Source: Diploscapter coronatus (lineage: Eukaryota; Nematoda; Chromadorea; Rhabditida; Rhabditidae). From it: a DNA stretch of 64,000 bases. The DNA lies in the NCBI GenBank assembly GCA_964036155.1, contig OZ038423.1, forward strand, positions 63,751,249 to 63,815,248, read 5' to 3'. Position numbers and translations under genes: made by a program. Of this stretch, positions 1-11,300 are shown piece by piece (within the stretch, counting starts at the first letter, position 1; every line of letters starts with the position of its first letter). Below the pieces are notes generated by a model, which worked only from the letters and a program-made list of their open reading frames with translations, was not told where the DNA came from and did not search any database.

Positions 1-1455
1 CAAATTTTAAATCTGAAAAATAGTTCAAGCTGAGTAATTCACAATCAATTACGAGACGAAATGAACGAACATTGCGAATTCAAATGACGTCTACATTCGA
101 CCTATTGTCTTGAGTTATGATTGAAAAATTGAATGAACGAAATGCAAATTGAATTCGACGATCTCCGCAGTTTCTGCAAGAGTAACCGAATGACTATACA
201 AAAATTGCTTTGAGACGTTTCAGCAGTAAGATTGAAGAACAGAGTAATAGATTATAGGTTGAATTTTGAGCTTAGAGACATTTTAAAACTACTATTTCTG
301 AAATGCATTAGATAGATAATGAAATGTTCTATCAAAAGGAAAAGACACGAATAATTGCAAATTAGCAGCGAAACATACATTCGCATCAAAGAGACGCAAT
401 GTTTTATTTATCGCTTTATGGGTAAATCTGATGAAATTATCATCGGGAAATTTCAATTAGTGAAATGTAAAGTCGAAAGATTCTGAGAAATGCAAGGCAA
501 TAATTATGATGTGCAAAAACATGTTGATATGAAATATTGCATTCGAACTAATTCGGTAAAACGAGATACGTTTGTAATTGGTTTAAAAATAGGTGCAAAT
601 TATAATTTTTAGCCTTGCTGCTATCATATCGTATCACACATAAAAAGGAATCGCTGTAATGCTGAACAGTGCGAATTTCGTTAGACGTAGGAGTCGAGTG
701 AAGAATACATTTTGCATTCAGATTATAGTTTTCAGAATAAACTAACGCAACTGCTGAATGGAATAGATACAATTCGCTGAAAGGCAATAGAGTCGAGGAG
801 AGTTCGGAGGAAAGCAGCCAGACAAGCAACAGCAGGCAATTGTATGAATTGCATTAACGAGATAATGTTGTTGACGATGATTTTACCTTTGCAGGCAGGC
901 AGAAGGTAAAGGCGGAATAACACCGAATGCTTTGGTTTGAAATGATATATGGCTAATAAAAAGCGAACGAGCTATGTCTGAAATAGCTGAAATGGAAATG
1001 CGATGAAGCAATAGTGAAAATAGAAAAATAATTTGAATGACCCTGCCAAAGTTATGAGTAAGTACAATAATTTTGTGAATCAGACCGAAGTTCTGTCACA
1101 CACATGTAATTAGAGGAAGGGATGTGATTAGATAAGCGAATGCATAGAGTCTACCCAGACATCATGTTTCAGACATTCAATATTTTACTTATCAAAAAGT
1201 GGTAGAACGAAAATTGAATCGAGGTCAAAAATCGAGAATAATAATTCGCCCAGAATTTATCCTACTTTCGAACAATATTGATTTTTATGCTCTCGTTCTC
1301 AATTTCAGAGGAGGGTCTTACGGTTACGAGATTATCGGATTTATAAAATAAAATAATAATTAGCGGATTTTACTCCCACTTTGACAAAATATCACAAAGT
1401 TTTACAAGAGATTATATCGACAGGAAACAAAATTTGAAACGGAAAATATTTCGAT
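1..1455. other. AT-rich non-coding stretch
   Basis: I see no convincing exon on either strand. Open frames are short, lack family motifs and have no splice context. Positions 45-130 hold words (GAGACGAAATGAACGAA, TGTCTTGAGTTATGA) resembling the ends of the inverted-repeat element at 1456-1660, so a decayed copy is possible. Confidence 0.5.
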
Positions 1456-1660
1456 TATTGTCGATGACCGGTTACTTGAGACGAAATAAAATGAACGAAA
1501 GTTTTGATGTATAGAAATTAGCGCGTTGTTTGCAATGAATGTATGACATTTCAGCGATTTCAGGAACGAGTTTGATGACTATTTGAAATTACGCAATGCA
1601 CACTTCGTATATTCGAATTTGTGCATCGTTTAATCCGTCTCAAGTTATCGATCGTTAATA
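1456..1660. repeat. MITE-like inverted-repeat element, copy A
   Basis: An element of about 205 bp with related inverted ends. The left end reads CGATGACCGGTTACTTGAGAC and the right end is the complement of GTCTCAAGTTATCGATCG. The same sequence recurs at 35423-35630 with the shared block TTTGAAATTACGCAATGCAC and both ends in the same order, so this is a dispersed repeat. No coding capacity. Family not identified; a short non-autonomous DNA transposon is the natural reading. Confidence 0.65.
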
Positions 1661-1847
1661 ATACAGAAGGTTCATTGTAATATATGAAATTATGCAGAAT
1701 TGTTTCAAATTGGACATATTCATTTTACCCAATACCTTATAAAATCACCTGCAAAACATTTTAGGTTGCATTTAAAATCGTCTATAGAAATTAGAGAACA
1801 TATTCATCTAAAAGCATAAATGTCATTTTAATTTAATTAAACTTCAA

Positions 1848-1975
1848 TTTTTTTTCCTTGCCCTTTTCCCCACTAGGTGGGGGTCGGCTACCTTCAACCC
1901 GTGATGGGACAGTCGGCCTATCCTAGCCACACAGGACTAGTGGCCCGGCCCGAGGACGGACTGTTGTTGTTCCTC
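1848..1975 (-). mobile_element. 3' end of a non-LTR retroelement, copy A (SINE or truncated LINE)
   Basis: A GC-rich patch in AT-rich DNA. Read on the minus strand it ends in a hairpin-like GACCCCCACCTAGTGGGG, then AAAAGGGCAAGG and a short poly-A (poly-T at 1848-1855 on the plus strand). The end matches the smaller insertion at 38706-38754, which has a perfect target-site duplication, so both look like 3' tails of one retroelement family. The 5' limit near 1975 is a guess, and I found no clear duplication around this copy. Confidence 0.55.
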
Positions 1976-3866
1976 TCATATTTGTGAGTATTCAAATAAA
2001 GTACTATATTTAGCCTTTGTTATCCAGAACTGCTGGGCGGACTCGACAAATAGCATGAATCAATGAAAGTTCGAGGAATGGAAGAACTGCAAATAAGATC
2101 TGTTTAAACTATCTCATTATTATCAAATTAAATTATTGCAGCAGAGCTTTAAAAAAATTGAAATAATCAAGCATTACCATGGCTTGAACGGACTAAAAAT
2201 AAAATATGGGAAACTCAAAAATGTGCTCTTATACCAATTTTATCTCTGAATAGACGAGTATTAGCTAGAAATGTTCTATTTACTTATTTATCTTCATTCG
2301 AATTCATTCATTTAATGAGTAAAAATTGCAGACATATTTATAAAACAACTAAATATGACGCGCCAACATTCATATAAGGTTGGGAAAGTAAACAAACAGG
2401 ATGTGGCTTATTTATTGTTTGATAATTATTCCATTTTTAAACCTATTTTAAATAAATTATTGATAAATAAAATTTGATTAGACTGATATTTGTCAAATTC
2501 AGCCTGATCAGGCTGTGTGTCAGGTGTTGTGTTTCTTTATCTTGTGAGAGGATAAATACGAGGTTTTTCTTCATCTTTCTCTTTGCCTCTTTCATTCGCA
2601 TGTGATACTTTTATCTTCCTCAATTCCTCAATTCTCCCAGCTAATCTCTATTTCGATCAAGTTTTCGATTTCTTCCTCTGCTCTGATTTGTGATTAGTGT
2701 CAATTCCCGGTTCAGGCAGGTATTTTGTTCTTTAATTTTATTTACTTTTCCAAAGCCTCTATTGTCAAAAGGCCTAACAATTGAAACTAAATGATGCACA
2801 AGTTTGAAGATATAGGATTTGCGTTGCGTATTTTATATCTATCGCATAAATCACCTCTTGATTGTCTGAAATGTTGTCAAGTTAAGCTAACCACAAAAAG
2901 CCAATTCCACGAAATAACATTTTGCCATTTTATTTTATCTCGAATGGGCGGTCTTCGATAATATCATATCTTTTAAACTTCGCTCTATCTTTCGCTTATT
3001 CGTCGTCAAAACTTGAAAACAATCGTAAAAATATCTCATTTGTGTAAACATTTAATTATGCATGCATTTCCTCATTTATCCTCACTTTTTGATAAAAAGT
3101 CCCTCCCTAGCCATGCAACTCTATTCATTTTTGCTTTTTTCTCGGTCCTTCATTGCACCGTTCTTTCGCGCAGTCTTTCTCCTCTTCTCATCTCTCAAGA
3201 TCTCCCCTCTCACTGTATTTTTCTTCCGACAGTCCGAAATCCCCTCGGCTTTCTCAGTTTGCTCTCCAACTCCTCTATCAAACTTCTCCGTTCTAAATTT
3301 AATTAGACCTGTCTATCGATCAATAAAATGCACAGGATTACAGACAAGGTAACTTGATCAAAATATCTTTACTTTTAGAGCAACTCAAAGTGGTTTATCA
3401 TAAAGTGCATACCAATAAGTATAACTGAAATGAAGTTGTTTACATGGTTGTATTCACTCTACCCTTGACTAGGACATTTTGCATCCACCCGTTCTGCCTC
3501 TCTGCTGAAATACCCCTATCCTCTCGCATTTTCGTTGAGCTTTGGCTGTAAGTCAGCTGCTTCTCATTTCCCATCATGTTTTTCCCTTTCTCTTTGTTTT
3601 GTTTGACCCTTCAACTTCTAGAAAAGTCAGCTCGAATTCTCTTTCTGCGATCATGCACGCTCTGCGCATTCAGCATTCTCTCCGTAGTTTCGTTCGACAA
3701 TTGATAGCTTTGTTCTCGAGAAAATCTTGGCAAAAATTTCACTTCGGCATATCATATTCTCCAGATTGTTTGTCTTGTCTTCATGCAATGGCATCTTTGC
3801 TATGGATTCCTTTAATAATCTCTAGCAGTCTCACAATTATAGACGATCAACGACTTTTTCCGCGGA
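1976..3866. other. Non-coding region upstream of the CK1-like kinase
   Basis: No supported exons. The plus strand carries pyrimidine-rich runs at about 2560-2720, 3090-3300 and 3480-3720. A donor-like CAG|GTATTTT near 2716 could end a non-coding first exon of the downstream kinase, but nothing proves this. Open frames inside the C/T-rich runs look compositional. Confidence 0.4.
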
Positions 3867-5571
3867 ATGTCGATTGACTTGGAGAGTGTTGAAGGATCGA
3901 ACTCCTCTGGCTGCTCGATCGAAGACAAACTGCCCACTAAGAACTGTTTGATCAGAGGAAAAGAGGGACAATACGCGATTGGACGGAAGATCGCCCAGGG
4001 CCGATATGGAGCTGTGTTCGAAGTAATCAATTCATAAATAAACAAAGCTAGATATGTTTTTCAAAATCATCAATTGTCGGTAGCCGATATCAGCTGATAC
4101 TTTTGACACGACGCTATTCCGTGCGATGCAGGCAGCTCGCAAAAACGATTATTTTTCCTCGTCGGTCATCTCAAAAACTCGCTCTTTGAAAAATTTTGAA
4201 GACGCTTCCTCAAACATAATGAATTGGCTGCTGACTCAAAAATGTGCGGCATTTGGCTTGTGCCTTTTTGCTTTATGACTTCCTCTTCGAACGGATTGCA
4301 ATGGCTCGCAGCTGTCAGAAATGAGTTCTGTGAGAAAAGGGAAGGTTGAAAAAGCTGCTTGACTTGATTGAGGAGAGGAATAGAACACGAGAATATGATC
4401 GATGGAATGAAATGAATGCCGAAATGCCGATCTGCTCAGGTACTGCGGAAAGCTGACGGCAAGAGACTCGCCTGCAAACTAGAGGTATGCGAGACGCACT
4501 CACATGGACTCGACCAGGACTATGTCATCATGAACAAGGGAGCTAAGAAGGGTACAGACAAAATGCGGCATGACTAATGTGACATCTGGAAATTGCAGGC
4601 TGCCAATACCTTATCCATATGTTGGATCGCGGAAAGATCGAGGAATATTTCAAGTTCATCATCATGCCATTGGTTCGTTTGTGATTGATCGTGCAGGGGA
4701 ATGTAGTTTGATTTAGCTGGGAGACAATCTAATGTCGATAAAGAACATGTTCGAAGACGGTCGATTGTCCCTTTCCTCGGGCCTCAGACTCTCGTATCAC
4801 GCTCTGTTCAGTCTCCAGGAGCTTCACAACACACTCCACTTTGTGCATCGGGATATCAAGGTTTTCATCTGGATATTGAATTTGGCTGAACAAAATTCAA
4901 AGTTTTGAAATTCATACAAAACATCAGCAATTAAATTTCGCTTAGCTCTGATATCGAGTCAATTTAGCTAAATTGATAATTTAGCCTTCTAATTTCTGTC
5001 TTCCTGCACACTACAATGAACACAACATAAAGCTGATTCTCATCGACTATGGAATTTGTCGATCCTTCAAAGACAAAAATGGCGAATGGAAGAATCCGAG
5101 GGAGAATGTTCCCTTCAGGTTTGGTACTTCTCTGATTCGAAAGTTACGTATGCATCCACTTTAGAGGCACCACAAGATATGCTTCTCTTGCTGCTCATTA
5201 CGGAAAAGAGCAATCTCCCAAGGATGACTTGGAGGCCTGGTTCTACATGATGGTTGAATTCATCAATGGTTATCTCAATTTTTAGCTATTTTCTGGAATT
5301 GAACATTTTAGGAACTCTGCCTTGGTCGGACACTCACAAAGATGACAGAAACGTGGTGAAGGAGTTGAAGGAGAAAGTCGCCACGAATGAGGGACATCAT
5401 ATGATCATGAAATACTGTCCCCGAGTCGAGTTCCGAAGGATACAGACCTACATTCAGGGCCTGCATTATCAGAGCACTCCTGACTACAACTTCCTCTTTG
5501 ATATGCTTCTTTTGGCTATGAGAAACAATCAAATCACTCTTGAAGAAAAATATGACTGGCAAGATAACTAA
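3867..5571 (+). CDS. Divergent CK1-family (TTBK/worm-type) protein kinase
   Basis: A 327-residue kinase in seven exons: 3867-4022, 4440-4551, 4599-4672, 4717-4860, 4985-5118, 5165-5268, 5312-5571. The exon lengths sum to whole codons. The phosphate loop is AQGRYGAVF, with Ala where the first Gly usually lies. Next come the ATP-anchoring Lys in RLACKLE, the catalytic HRDIKPSNF split across a splice junction, and DYG in place of DFG. The CK1 signature RGTTRYAS is followed by a DDLEAWFYMMVEF helix. Lys, HRD Asp and DYG Asp are all present, so an active Ser/Thr kinase is plausible. The family is greatly expanded in nematodes, often germline-expressed; that is family knowledge, not read here. The start Met is the only one in frame before the kinase fold. 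The short C-terminus ends in DWQDN with no targeting tail. Confidence 0.85.
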
Positions 5572-5986
5572 CTCTCGTCGCAATCTACGAGATTCTTATA
5601 AAATATTTATAGCTCAAACATTTTATCTAATTATCCCGATTCCCTTAAATTATCAAAATAACTCTCTGACTATACTCCAGTTATTCTAAGATTAGATTCA
5701 CCATCAAACATCGCAAATAGAGTCCGTTATAAAGTCCCTAAAATATCCCAGTTATTCAAAAAAATCCATACGAGGTATTATTCGGTTGTTAATTAATTGA
5801 AAACAGCAATTACGAATATCTTTCGATGAATCGAAGTTTAATTTAATTTCCCGATTATTAATTGTTTCTTAAAAATATGCCTCACACCTCGATTCATCCT
5901 TCCAAATACACAAAACTAACTAGCCGATCATGTATTTTATTGAAATTTCATTCAAATAAATCTATGCATACAATTGAAAAAATACG
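5572..5986. other. Short convergent intergenic region
   Basis: 415 bp between the 3' end of the plus-strand kinase and the 3' end of the minus-strand hemopexin locus. AT-rich, with AATAAA-like words. I see nothing else in it. Confidence 0.5.
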
Positions 5987-7221
5987 TTAGCATGATAAGA
6001 ATCTGCTCAATGGAGTTCCGCTGTCCGTGACTTCTTTCCTGTCTTTGTCGTATTGATAGACTTTGTCGGGCGTGAAGATGTAGACGTTTCCACCTTTCCA
6101 TCGACTCATTCCTTTCACTTTATCCGGCAATCCCTAAATTCTGTTTGTCGTTTCAATCGTCGAAAAAATAATTCAAAATATAACATAAGGAAAAATTTGC
6201 AACCCTAACTTATAGTCACATTAAAATAACTAGCAAATTTGAGTTAAAATAGTAGAAAATTACCGAACTTTAACTCTAGACGAAATAATAAGTTCAATTA
6301 AAAAAATGTTCAAGATTCCTAAAAATCTTATGCTAACCTCAAAGTAGGACATCGTTCTGCCACTCATCAAGGATTTGTTCCAATATTCGTCGTACAAAGC
6401 AAACTGACCACCATTCTAAAAAAAATTGTCTTAAAACTCGAATTTACGTTTACCGATAAGAGAAGTTGTCGGGTGTCATGCCATCTGATTGCACTGTACG
6501 GAGTGAAGGCGATATTCGATGGAAGTTCTTTCGGGAAGTTTGAGTCGAGTTTGAAGCTTAATCCCTGAGCTTTGTATGCATATGCCTGAATTATAGAAGT
6601 GAGTTTCTTGGTTAAGTTTATGTAAAACGCACACTTTTCTCCTTGATCAAAACCAACCACTCTTTTTCGTCGTCATACACTGCTGCATTAACGTCACTTG
6701 GGCCATTTGGAAAGTACTAAACTCATTTGCATTGAAAGAGAAGTTGACAAATCTAAGCAACCTCTTTTATGCTTCCTTTACCCACTATTCGGTTGTTTAG
6801 GATTATGTAGACGGTTTTATCGTTGAAGAGATAATCTTTGTTTGGCGCTAAAAGATTATACGATTTTTTTTCATAATTCTATTCCATTTATACTTGAAGC
6901 GTAGGCATCTACTCTTTGAGGACAACCTCCAGAAAACGACGTTGACACTGATCCTGACCCAATATCGGAGCGCTCTTCATTGATTGGCAATTTTCTGAAA
7001 GTTTATTTTATAAATTGAAGACCTAGTAATTAGAGGCGTTAGATAGTGATTATGCTGGATATCTACTATCTTTTCGAAACTATTGCCCTATTCAAGCACC
7101 TAGATCGTGGAGTTGCGGTGAATGAGTCGGTGTGCCTCCAACCATCCCTATCCTTTTCAGTAGTCGTTCTTAATCTGCCCAAGCTTGTGGTTGATCGGAA
7201 ACGAGGTCTTTCTGTAGTGCT
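5987..7221 (-). CDS. Hemopexin-domain locus without a catalytic domain (MMP-derived)
   Basis: Seven minus-strand exons encode an MMP hinge and a complete four-blade hemopexin domain: 7100-7221 (Thr/Arg-rich hinge), 6894-6994, 6762-6847, 6636-6716, 6454-6585, 6338-6415 and 5987-6133. The domain opens with GGCPQRVDAYAS and closes with TPLSRFLSC, giving the Cys pair that clasps the propeller. It is clearly paralogous to 8376-9723, whose domain ends TPLSRYLQC. No metalloproteinase exons lie upstream. The hinge exon has no in-frame ATG and begins in phase 0, the same phase in which the signal-peptide exon 7880-7981 ends. Joining them gives a secreted hemopexin-only protein of 282 residues. The junction after 6636 needs a donor one base off a GT, so either a splice anomaly or a frameshift is present. 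It could instead be a decaying MMP fragment. Confidence 0.6.
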
Positions 7222-7557
7222 CTAAACAATATCAACATTGTTAAGATCAATAGCGGTCGAAAACTCGAAACAATATATGATTTTGCATATGGTTGGTTGA
7301 CTCATTTGTATGATTTAGCCATATCGAACTTGTAGATTATCTTGGTTTATTGATCAAAATATAAATATGTAAAATTCTACTAGATCGGTTTATGCTAAAT
7401 ACACGAAATAAACTGAATTAAGATTAAAAAAAAACTTTCGAGCTTTCGACCGTCACTATATTCTCAGTACTTGAACGTTTATTTTTCTGCACAAGATTAG
7501 ATACAGACAAATTTGCATTGCAAACAATATTATGAGATTTTTCAGAATAGCGAAAAT

Positions 7558-7981
7558 TTATCCTAGGAAACCGAAAATGCCAGAAGAGACCGGTTTGTTG
7601 AGCGGAATGTCGACTTTGTCTCCGAGATGGTCGTCGTTGCTCTTGGCCGTGCCCTTCAGATCGATCTCATCCCTTCCATGATGGCCATTCACGTTGCTTC
7701 GGGCTGGCAATTCTCCTTCGTCCTTGTGAATCTAAACCTTTGGATGTCATAAAACTACAATATTGAAATGAGGCATGAGTGGGAATTGTCATTTTGGCTT
7801 CTAAAAATGACAGAAGGAATAAGGAATTTTCTGGATATAATTTCTATCAAAATAAGTGCAATATCATTAGTCTCCTTACAACTTCAGCCTTAGATCCCCC
7901 TCCAAAGAGTCCAAAAAGACATTGGACTTGCTGGAAATCGATCGCGACCAGCAGTACTAGCAGAAGGACCGTTCGAGACAT
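7558..7981 (-). CDS. Small secreted peptide, Gly/Phe-rich ends (91 residues)
   Basis: Two minus-strand exons, 7880-7981 and 7558-7731, both in phase 0, give 91 residues. The first encodes a clear signal peptide (MSRTVLLLVLLVAIDF, cleavage probable near VQC|LFG) and then LFGLFGGGSKAEV. The second encodes a polar, charged middle (HKDEGELPARSN, DEIDLKG) and ends VSSGIFGFLG. The mature peptide thus has a Phe/Gly hydrophobic patch at each end. There is no Cys after the signal region and no dibasic site. I recognise no family. The first exon could equally be the leader of the adjacent hemopexin locus, making the second an alternative terminal exon. A TGATAA word lies about 70 bp upstream of the ATG. 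An in-frame ATG further upstream would extend the N-terminus but weaken the leader. Confidence 0.55.
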
Positions 7982-8050
7982 GGCAGACGAGTCGAAAGAC
8001 GAGACGAGACGAAACGATTCAATAGTCACTGTCAGTGATTCAGTGACAAT

Positions 8051-8056
8051 TGATAA
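8051..8056. promoter_or_regulatory. Candidate GATA-factor site upstream of the secreted peptide
   Basis: TGATAA within TTGATAAGAG lies about 70 bp upstream of the ATG at 7981. This is the optimal core for intestinal GATA factors in nematodes (family knowledge). A single site of this length is weak evidence on its own. Confidence 0.3.
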
Positions 8057-8375
8057 GAGAGGTCTTGTTTGTCCATTTCGGAAGATGAAAAGAAAAGGTT
8101 GAGGTTGAGTAACAATTTATCACACTTTCACTTTCTGTTTTTCTTGCAGAAACAGTTTTGAAATATTGAATATCAGCCAATGTTCATATCAATTGGGTTG
8201 AATCACGTTTTATAATGACGCAAAACTTTTCAGCCAATTTAATACATTTGGATGATTTAGAGCCGAATTGAATGATCGGCTATATAGGCTAGCAAGATAA
8301 TTCAGAATGCGTACTTTTAAATCTTTATTATTTATATTTTGTAACTTAAAATAACTCGCAAATTATTTATCTTGT

Positions 8376-11300
8376 TTAGCACTGCAAGTATCGGCTTAAT
8401 GGCGTCTCATTAGTAACTCTTTTGGCTCTCGAATCGTATGTGAAGACGGAATTTGATGTGAACCCAGTTAATGACATTCCGGCTGCTAAACAATTTACTA
8501 TTAGCAAAAACAAAGGTCAAATCATTACCTAGTTCAGTTCCTTTGACATTATATGGCAAATTTTCGAAGTAGTTATCGATTCTGCTTGTTAGCGTGACTT
8601 TGTTCCAATTTTCATCGTAGACAACGAATTGACCGCTTTCCTGAATTTACAAAATTATGATTTTTTAACGATGAATACATAAGTAATTCAGCATGTATAA
8701 ATTTATATCACATATCCTGGCTAAAACTTAGTCCTCTATCATCTTGAAAAGAGAAGGAAAATGCATTTGAAGAAGACACTTGAAAAGAAATAAACGATGA
8801 GCCAACTTGTAGGTGGGAAGTATGCATCGCGTATTTTGAATAAATCGTCCAACTCATTTCTCTAATTAATGAAATCTCGTAAATTCTACCACAAAAACGC
8901 GTTAATTCCAGCGCATTGAAGATACATATCATTTATTCTTTTTCAGGCGATCATTTCATGAAGTAAAAAGTGGTAGAATTTGAAATCGAAAACGTTTCAC
9001 ATGAGCATTCCATTATTGCTGAACATTACCGATAGAACGACTTGATGACCATTGACCCATCTCAGCGCTCCAGTTGGTCGAAACGGGACGTCGCGTGGAA
9101 GTTGCTTAGGGAAACCATTATCCAGGTCGAATTTTAGACTGTGACGATTAAACAAATAACCATAGACCTAAAATGATGGCTTTTTACTGTACGCTTCAGA
9201 ATAAAAAACTTGTGATCCTGAGAATAGAACAACTCTCCCACTGATCGGATTCCACACAGCTCCTTGGACTGAAGATGGTGCATTTTGGAAGAGGTCTCTG
9301 ATAGGTTGGCTCTAAACTTGTACGTACATACTTCGCATGATATCGTAAATCATCCCACTATTTTCCTGATTTAGAGTTTTGAGATAAAAATACACCGAAA
9401 TCGGGGTTAAATTTGAATGTCACGGTATCGAATTTGCAATTCCAGACCCATAACTCAATCATACCTTGATTACTCTTTGCCCACTTATTGTGTACACTTT
9501 AGAGCCTTCGAATAAGTATGAGAAACTTGTGCCTAAAGTTTATGTTCTATGTTATCATTCTCCTGAAAAATGAACTTACTTGGCGTATATGTATCGACAG
9601 ATCTCGGACACCCTGCAGAACTTCCGAATTTCTCGTCAGTTCCACCGAGCGAAGTGCCCGATCCTGACGCTGACCCTCCCCACGGTGAACTTGGTCGTCG
9701 AGTTGTAGTTGTCGTCCTAGCCGCTAAACTACTTGTGTCATTTGTATGTCATTTCTTTCGATAATTTTTCTCATTTCTGTCATTTTGCAGCTATATATTG
9801 AAGAAGCAACACACCATGCACAATCGTTCTTTACATGCTTGAAAGTTTCCAAATATTTTATTATGTTTTGCGAAAAATGACAAAATTCGGAATTTTGATG
9901 GTAAAACAATTGTACACATCAAAATGTTTGGAATCTTAATTTTGAGGCGCTAGAAATTTCAATTTCGACTCTGAATTTTCAAAACTAAAACTCAAAACAT
10001 CCTTTTCACACATAGTCTGCAAATAATGACTAAAATGATGAGATAGATGAGCAGAGGAATCATGCAAGATTGAGCAGTGAGCAAGTTGTTTAGTGATTAT
10101 AATAGACTACAAGGTATGCCATAAGTACGGACGATTCGTGCATACAAATTATGCATAAAAATTATCTATCAAGCAAAAGACCATTTTCCTTCGTTGAAAC
10201 CTCAACATGAGAATGAATAATAATTTTAAATACTAACTAAATTTTTCATTATGATAATTAGTTAACCGCCTGGATTATGAAATGTCCGTATTTTTAGCGC
10301 ACTAATTAATATCAATAATTCAGAAGATGATCATCCCAGTCTATCAAGCCACCCTTTCGCTCTGTCAAATAACCCCTTCGTAGTTGTGGGGCTTTGTGTA
10401 CCTGAAAGAAATTTGAATTATTGTATTGTAAGTAGAAGCAGAGGCGATAGGAAAGCTGTTTATGAAAGCAAGAACAAAATATGATACGACTAAATATTAT
10501 TATGTCTGAAAGCTTTGTAAAAAAACTTCGTAACTCTACAACTACACCAATTAACAAAGTGAACAAAAATTACAGGCTTTTTATCAAGAACAATGTTAAC
10601 AAATTTTATCTGTATCATTTCCAAATTATTATATTATATTGAAACAAAGACCGCATTAGGATTCAGCTAAAATATTGCATTGTGCAATTTCCGAAGAAAT
10701 TATATGATATTTTTATCACTTTGACGAAATGTACGTCTGTTATTGATTAGTACGTTTCGCTTGAAAGAAAACCAAAATCGACCGGTCACTTTGATGGCGG
10801 TCATTAATTAGGTTTTCATTACTGACAGTCGATAATCGGTATTTGGAATGACGAGTTTATTCTTTGGTTTAGATCTTTGATGAAAAAGTCTAAAAAATCT
10901 CTCTTAATATGTGTGAAAGATTTCGTTAATCCAATAAGTCATTAATTTTTATTTATTATTATGCCATAAAGTTATCAAATTTTGTTCCTAATATTATCGA
11001 AGTTTGTACATAATTAGATTATTGTGACCAATCTCATTCCAGAACGAACATTCAACGAGGATATTCGATAAAAAATACCCATAAGAATTTCTATACAACA
11101 CAATTGCACAATGAAGAATACCCGTTCTGGAATCATATTTGATTATTAACCATAGAAGCAATGACATTGATTATTGACAACTATGCAAACTGATAAATCG
11201 CACTCACTTGTAGTAAAACTGCTACCGCCACCCCACGAAGAGCCTGAATTCGACCCTTGCTGACCAGAATTCCAACCAGGATTCCGGTTTTCCCAATCAC

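Noticed and set aside
1864..1975. GC-rich patch considered as a tRNA or structural RNA
   Set aside because: No GGTTCGAATCC-type T-arm and no cloverleaf could be built; the match to the 38.7-kb retro-insertion explains it better.
3013..3877. Three open frames of 96-111 codons upstream of the kinase
   Set aside because: They lie in pyrimidine-rich DNA, two overlap in different frames, and none joins the kinase in phase.
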